Source: Craterostigma plantagineum (taxonomy: Eukaryota > Streptophyta > Magnoliopsida > Lamiales > Linderniaceae). Taken from it: a DNA stretch of 64,000 nt. The stretch spans positions 558,001 to 622,000 of the forward strand of contig JAPQWV010000358.1 of the NCBI GenBank assembly GCA_027422505.1, in the 5' to 3' direction. The notes under the pieces were generated by a model. That model had not been told where the DNA came from. It was given only the letters and a program-made list of their open reading frames with translations, and searched no databases. Each line of letters opens with the position of its first letter. The stretch's first letter is position 1. A program made the translations under genes and the position numbers. Below, piece after piece: positions 59,621 to 64,000 of this stretch.

Positions 59621-60928
59621 TCACAAAAGAGTACTAATAGAAAAACATAACAAAATAACGAAACTAATGTGGTGGTGGGGGCGATGGTGGCCACGGGCGA
59701 AGGTGTGAGCCATCGATTCCTGAGCAAGTCGAACGGACTCCCGTGTATGTTTCATCGCGGCGTCCATCGCCTGAAGGGCCAGCTCATATCGCTGTTGCTC
59801 CTCGCGGTAGCGTCGGTGGGCTTCTTCATTTCGACGCTCATACTCGTCCTGGCGGCGCCGTGTCTCCTCGTCACGCCTTATGGCCTCCTCATGGTAACGT
59901 AGCATGTCCTCGCGTAGTGTGTGAAGGTCTGCGGCTGACGCGTAAGGAGTGACCCCTGATGATTCCCCTTCATGGTAGCCGGAGGAATGGGAAGTGCCGG
60001 CAGTGTCTGCGTGCACCGGAACTGGCCCTTCACCCGCAATTTCCGGTGGCTGGGGAAATGCGTCACCGAGGTCCGTCTGCCCACGGTAAACCTCGTGCCA
60101 GACGTAAACTTTGTTCGAGCGGGACCAGTTGGGCGCCTTGATCAACATCTTCATCTTCAGCATAATATCCTCGTTGACTAGATTACGCCCGCCCACAATC
60201 TGCATCTCCGGTGGATTGGCTGGCCACAGATTAAGGCCCTTGATGACCCTTGTAATAAATGGCGCTACTGCGATCTTCCCGTGGCTACGAACGTCGGCTT
60301 GGGCCGCGAAGGCGTGCTTCAGGGCCATTCCTAGGTGTACGTGTTCCCCGCGCTGCATCTTGAGTAAATAGAAGAGGTCGCGAAGGCCTATCGCGCCGTG
60401 TGACTCGCCCCTTGGTGTGAGCGAAGTCGTCAGGAGCCGATGGATATATCGCAGGCCGGGGCTCCTGAGCGACGAGGCCTTCGACGTTTTGACGCTGAAG
60501 GGGGGCTCGCCGGGTCTCGTAATCTCTTCCCAACCGGCCTGACGGAAGTTCCAGCCTTGTAGGTAATTCTTGTAATATAAGTCTGTTAGCCCTGTGTGCC
60601 CGTAAGGTAGCTCCGGTGTCCCAATTGCACGGCAGATGTCTTGAATGTCCGCCGCATGCTCTGTGTTAAACGCCCGGAATGTGATCTTGTTCCGGCCAAA
60701 TTCTTCATGGGCGAAGGTGGACAGGAACTCCAGTGTCAGCTCCTTATATCCCATCTCGTCGATGTGAAAGAAATCTAGCCACCCACTCAGTGACAGGTAG
60801 CCAGCCACCTGCTGGTCAATGTTGTACTTTTCCAGTGTATCATGGTCAATTTGATCAGTCGGAATGAACTCCGTATTCTTTAGCCGGTTGTAACGGGCCT
60901 GGTGTGTCTCATCGTCAAACTGCCGCAT
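59621..60928 (-). CDS. ATHILA ORF-1-like protein (435 aa, intact from this Met)
   Basis: The protein resembles the ATHILA ORF-1 family (PF03078 type), an additional, sometimes called envelope-like, ORF between pol and the 3' LTR in Athila/Tat elements; its function is unknown. The globular part spans residues 40-235 with ELTLEFLSTF (63-72), KITFRAFN (81-88) and GLRYIHRLLT (158-167). A Gly/Ser/Pro-rich hinge (290-335) and a strongly charged predicted coiled coil (335-405) follow, then a His-rich run and a hydrophobic end (421-435). In the same frame the sequence stays open upstream of Met 60,928 for about 30 codons (Arg/Ser-rich, RANDSRSTSRPRRGQ). A candidate earlier ATG at 61,021-61,023 is out of frame by one base, so the true N-terminus may have been lost to a frameshift. 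Confidence 0.8.
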   Translation of the reverse strand: MRQFDDETHQARYNRLKNTEFIPTDQIDHDTLEKYNIDQQVAGYLSLSGWLDFFHIDEMGYKELTLEFLSTFAHEEFGRNKITFRAFNTEHAADIQDICRAIGTPELPYGHTGLTDLYYKNYLQGWNFRQAGWEEITRPGEPPFSVKTSKASSLRSPGLRYIHRLLTTSLTPRGESHGAIGLRDLFYLLKMQRGEHVHLGMALKHAFAAQADVRSHGKIAVAPFITRVIKGLNLWPANPPEMQIVGGRNLVNEDIMLKMKMLIKAPNWSRSNKVYVWHEVYRGQTDLGDAFPQPPEIAGEGPVPVHADTAGTSHSSGYHEGESSGVTPYASAADLHTLREDMLRYHEEAIRRDEETRRRQDEYERRNEEAHRRYREEQQRYELALQAMDAAMKHTRESVRLAQESMAHTFARGHHRPHHHISFVILLCFSISTLL

Positions 60929-61023
60929 AGCCTCTAGTAGTGACGGCGTGTTTTGGCCTCGACGTGGACGACTCGTTGATCGCGAATCGTTAGCACGTCC
61001 GACAACGTTCGGCTCTTACCCAT

Positions 61024-61818
61024 GGTACCTAGAAGTCCAAATGTTAGTTGGCGAGAAAACGATAATCAACACAGCTCGACTCGACCAACGTAACGACAAA
61101 ATTGACAATTTTTAAAACAAGAACATATACAATTTCAAAGCGGCATTTTGTCGAACACATAATAGACGTACTAAAATACTCTTTCTAATTGCAATAATCG
61201 GTTAACTAAGCACTCTCTTCGACGTTAAACAATGGAACGATGCTAATGAAAACAGTAAAGCAACCAACTTCGGCAATAATTTTCGAAAATCCCCAAATCA
61301 CGCAATTAGGGTTTATGGTCCCAAATTGAAAATTTACGGACAAAATCATGAAATTGATGACACCCAAGGCATTCAGAGTATATATCTAACCATAAGAGCA
61401 ATGCAAACACCACATTTGACACAAATTGTAAAAGCCCCAATTTCAAAAATTAGGGTTCATCGACAAAAATCGAAATTCATACACGAAAACTGCAAATCCG
61501 TCAAGCCCAACACGCTTAAAACACGAATGTAGTAATGAGAGAGCAATGTAAACACAAAAATTGATCAACATCTCGAAAAATACCCGCATTGGCAAACTAT
61601 GAATTTGGAGGTGAAAGCTCATACCTTTTTGATTTAATCGCGTGGAATTAGATGTGAAACGAGTTGTGCGGTGTCGCCGGAAATTCGAGCTGCTGAAAGG
61701 GCCCGAGATGTGGTGATTTGGAGTGAAAGTTATAAGGAATTTTCGTCGTGCGGTGATTTGGAAGTGAAGAAGATGAATAGTGACGGAATGGTGTTTTAAT
61801 AGGTGAAAATCGTCACAT
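61024..61818 (-). other. non-coding part of the Tat element
   Basis: No frame longer than about 70 codons and none convincing. It separates the ATHILA ORF-1-like ORF from palindrome array 2. Confidence 0.6.
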
Positions 61819-62636
61819 TCACGGCCGTGAATGACAATTCACAAGCCGTGAAGACGGACAGTGTGCACATATGCGTCGCCGTCACGGCCGTGACTGTTGG
61901 AGTCATTGGCCGTGACCCCGGGCAGTGGGTTTAGCCCGTCTTAGTCACGGCCGTGACTGTCGTGAAACAGGCCGTGACACCCTCTTCATTATTTTTATTT
62001 TTATTTTTATTTTTTTTTTGATTTATATATATTTTTTATATATATATAATTTTTATATATATTTATTTTTTTTATTATAATTTTTTTTATATTATTACTA
62101 TATATTATTTTATTTATTTATTATTATTATTGTTTTATTAGTTATTTATTTATTTTTATTATTATTATTATTATTATTATTTTTTTATTTATTATTTTTA
62201 TTTTATAATTTTTTTTTATATATATAACCTGTCGGAGTCACGGCCGTGAATGGGTATCCACAAGCCGTGACTATGGGCAGTGTATGAGTGATGTATCGTT
62301 AACGGCCGCGACTCAGTAGGTCACACGCCGTGAATGTAGGCAGTGGCATTGGTTGGGCCTAGTCGCGGCCGTGACTAGCGAATCATTGGCCGTGACTTCA
62401 ATAATTTTTTTTTTCGCCGCCGGAGTCACGGCCGTGAGATTTACGCCTCTGGCCGTGACTTTGGACAGTGAGCGATATCATTGTTGTTCAATACCTCACG
62501 GCCGTGAGTAGTTAAGCAAATGGCGGTGAAGCTTGACAGTGGCCTCTTGTTTTTTCGTTCACGGCTGTGAGTTGTAAGCGTACAGGCCGTGAACTAGCTA
62601 GTCGCGGCCATGGCTCTTGAGTTCTTGGCCGCGACT
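61819..62636 (+). repeat. TCACGGCCGTGA palindrome array 2 (between pol and ORF-1-like ORF)
   Basis: Units on the plus strand read: full palindrome, 10-18 bases, half-site GGCCGTGA, then GGCAGTG. Exact palindromes start at 61,819, 61,882, 61,945, 62,238, 62,426 and 62,496, with decayed ones near 62,300, 62,362 and 62,556. The unit is the reverse complement of array 1. An AT-rich block splits it. Confidence 0.9.
61985..62226. repeat. AT-only low-complexity block within array 2
   Basis: About 240 bases almost wholly A and T (TTTTTA, TTATTA and TATATA runs) inserted between palindrome units at 61,945 and 62,238. The contrast with the GC-rich palindromes on both sides is sharp. Confidence 0.9.
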
Positions 62637-62863
62637 GCATTTTTTTTTTGTATGATACTTATTATTATTTAATATATATTTTAAATATGATTGACACGCA
62701 ATCGACGATTTTTTCGAGAACGATTGGCGCAAGGAAAAATCTGATAATCGACAAAACAAATATCACTTTCTCGCGCGGCGTCAGATCATCCAAGTCAAAA
62801 ATTCGTCTGTATCATTTAGGGGATTTGCTGATATGACAATGATATTTTTGTGCCGTTCATGCC

Positions 62864-62872
62864 TATAAATAG
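62864..62872 (+). promoter_or_regulatory. TATA box, antisense to the Tat element
   Basis: TATAAATAG in the context GCCTATAAATAGACAG, a consensus plant TATA box. A start about 30 bases on (near 62,895) would give a leader of about 65 bases before ATG 62,961. Confidence 0.55.
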
Positions 62873-62960
62873 ACAGTGGTAGAACAACACAATAGCATCA
62901 TCTACCATAAACCCACGTCTTCAACAATCTTATTTTCAGTATTTAGGTTAGCTAGCCACG

Positions 62961-63125
62961 ATGTTTTGGGGACAAAAACAAGATCGTGAGAATGAGAGTG
63001 AAGAGTATGCAAGGATTCGTCGTAATTTAGATATGCTATCACTTTACCTTGCTCTTCTTTTGGGTTTGTTTGGAGTTTTACTTGCTTTTGTGTGTTGGGT
63101 TATCACCAGGTGCACTTGTGTGTAA
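62961..63125 (+). CDS. 54-aa small membrane protein ORF, antisense in the Tat element
   Basis: A short frame begins MFWGQKQDRENESEEYARIR and ends TAA at 63,123-63,125. Residues 5-24 are highly charged; residues about 26-48 (LSLYLALLLG, LFGVLLAFVCWVI) are a clean hydrophobic stretch of transmembrane length; the tail is TRCTCV with two Cys. It has its own TATA box 97 bases upstream and AATAAA-type signals downstream (63,239-63,244 and about 63,300). It lies on the strand opposite to the host element, between integrase and the ORF-1-like ORF. Antisense additional ORFs are known in Tat-lineage elements; whether this is one is inference. I recognise no family. A chance ORF cannot be excluded at this length. 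Confidence 0.45.
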   Translation: MFWGQKQDRENESEEYARIRRNLDMLSLYLALLLGLFGVLLAFVCWVITRCTCV

Positions 63126-63530
63126 CCCGCCCTTATGAAGCAAAAATAAACTATTGTTCTGTCTGTTATTCGCAGTTTTAATTTGCTTTTGTGTTGGACC
63201 TTCACACGTTGTAATGGTGTTGTAACCATCTTTTATGAAATAAAACTGTCGTTCCTATCTCGTCTCTAGACTCTGCGTTGTACCCATCTTCAATGTTTGT
63301 AATAAACTTATTATTAATTAAATATTACTGTTATTATTATTATTGTTGTCAGTGTTGTTTTATTTAATTTAATATACATATATAGTTTTAGATAGATTAT
63401 TTTTTATTTTAATTTTAATTTTTATTATTATATATTTTTTTATATACCTAAAATATAAAATAGAAATACCTGGGTTGCCTCCCAAGGAGCGCTTCTTTTA
63501 ACGTCTCAGCCTGACGTCCTTCCTAGGCTC
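63126..63530. other. no gene; possible 3' UTR of the small ORF, AT-rich
   Basis: The first 130 bases imperfectly repeat the end of the small ORF (TTGCTTTTGTGT... TGTAACC... TATGAA... ATAAA, seen twice), so a unit has duplicated. The rest is AT-rich. On the minus strand the block AGGCAACCCAGG near 63,472-63,483 is the usual sequence just after Athila/Tat pol. Confidence 0.5.
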
Positions 63531-63999
63531 TTATGCTGGCTTGAAATCGAGGTATAATACCTCCTTATCGCTCAAATTTTCCTCGCCTCCATGATAATGC
63601 TTCAATAGGTGCCCATTCACCTTGAAAGTACCCTGCCCCATACCTGAAATGTCAACAGTACCGTATGAGAAAACACGAGTAACAGTGAACGGTCCTGACC
63701 AACGTGACCTAAGCTTACCAGGAAAAGGCCTAAGTCGAGAATTAAAGAGGAGGACTTGGTCCCCTTCTTGAAATTCTCGTCTGTGCCTAATTTTACTGTC
63801 ATGGTAGGCTTTTGAACGTTCCTTATACATTCTAGCGTTATCATAAGCTGATAAACGCCACTCGTCAAGCTCATTAATTTGGAGCTGCCGCTTTTCGCCG
63901 GCTTTCCCAAATCCATGTCCAATGACTTAATTGCCCAATAGGCTTTATGTTCGATTTCTACAGGGAGGTGGCATGCCTTCCCGTAAACCAATCTATACG
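63531..63999 (-). pseudogene. Gypsy (Tat/Athila) integrase C-terminus, one frameshift, edge-truncated
   Basis: The end of pol enters from the right edge. It shows [20 protein letters not shown] sequence (63,991 leftward, [19 protein letters not shown]), then after a single-base frameshift near 63,905 the chain [44 protein letters not shown] and a stop at 63,531. These are the conserved GPF/Y-type C-terminal blocks of integrase in the Tat/Athila lineage. The catalytic core is outside the window. The frameshift could also be a sequence error, since both sides are well conserved. Confidence 0.9.
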
Positions 64000-64000
64000 G

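Larger units (their letters stand above)
56225..64000 (-). mobile_element. Tat/Athila-type Ty3/Gypsy element, 3' part, runs off the window
   Basis: Read on the minus strand from the right edge: integrase C-terminus, a long non-coding region with palindrome array 2, an ATHILA ORF-1-like ORF, a 1.6-kb 3' UTR, a PPT-like motif and a 3' LTR. Gag, RT and the 5' LTR must lie beyond 64,000. Motifs at the pol end ([18 protein letters not shown]) and the 3' UTR motif TTGAGGACAA are typical of the Tat and Athila lineages; which of the two cannot be settled without RT. Confidence 0.85.

Noticed and set aside
59669..60371. Several plus-strand frames opposite the ATHILA ORF-1-like ORF
   Set aside because: They are GC-rich shadows of the long minus-strand ORF, which has family resemblance and a coiled coil.

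Overview
The window is plant nuclear DNA, most likely from a flowering plant (probably a eudicot), and is almost wholly transposable-element sequence. The evidence is an L1-type LINE with a DUF4283-like ORF1, LTR retrotransposons primed by initiator tRNA-Met (TGGTATCAGAGC), Sirevirus-like Copia pieces, a Tat/Athila-type Gypsy element with an ATHILA ORF-1-like protein, and a hAT-type MITE with an 8-bp target duplication. I found no ordinary host gene, rRNA, tRNA or CRISPR array.

Layout of the left half. Bases 1-438 are AT-rich flank with a perfect hairpin. A decayed LINE runs from about 439 to 14,720. Immediately after its RT catalytic FADD box it is split by a 9.6-kb nested Ty3/Gypsy element (3,662-13,294). 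That element has 4-kb LTRs, a PBS, an intact Gag and a PPT but no pol, so it is a TR-GAG type non-autonomous element. Past the LINE poly(A) come a non-coding LTR-like block with internal direct repeats (15,569-19,387), a Copia RT/RNase H fragment hit by the MITE (19,388-20,215), a non-coding block, a broken Sirevirus-like gag with coiled coil (22,198-24,176), a CGATCGAAAA-rich leader-like stretch, and a broken extra ORF from 26,199.

The segment 7,280-27,696 is repeated almost base for base as 27,697-48,134: a 20.4-kb direct tandem duplication with one novel junction inside the extra ORF. It carries both the nested insertion and the MITE, so it is younger than both. Small indels and substitutions cluster around the junction, so an assembly artefact (false haplotype duplication) must be excluded.

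Right half. The extra ORF continues in copy 2 to a PPT and a 346-bp LTR (50,158-50,503). A Copia RT/RNase H fragment follows directly, then three tandem purine-tract repeats, a second related LTR (52,510-52,859) with PBS, a leader, and an integrase fragment. A different LTR-like sequence begins at 54,834 and is cut at 56,224 by a minus-strand Tat/Athila element that runs off the right edge. That element shows a 1.7-kb LTR (56,225-57,969), duplicated 3' UTR motifs, a 435-aa ATHILA ORF-1-like ORF and the C-terminus of integrase. It holds two arrays of the palindrome TCACGGCCGTGA in opposite orientations and, on the antisense (+) strand, a TATA box followed by a 54-codon ORF for a small membrane protein.

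Of the coding sequences, only the copy-1 Gag, the ATHILA ORF-1-like ORF and the 54-aa ORF look intact; nearly everything else is frameshifted. The most unusual signals are non-coding: bulged hairpins with compensatory base pairs in the TR-GAG LTR, and short CG-containing word arrays that recur in unrelated retroelements of this window.
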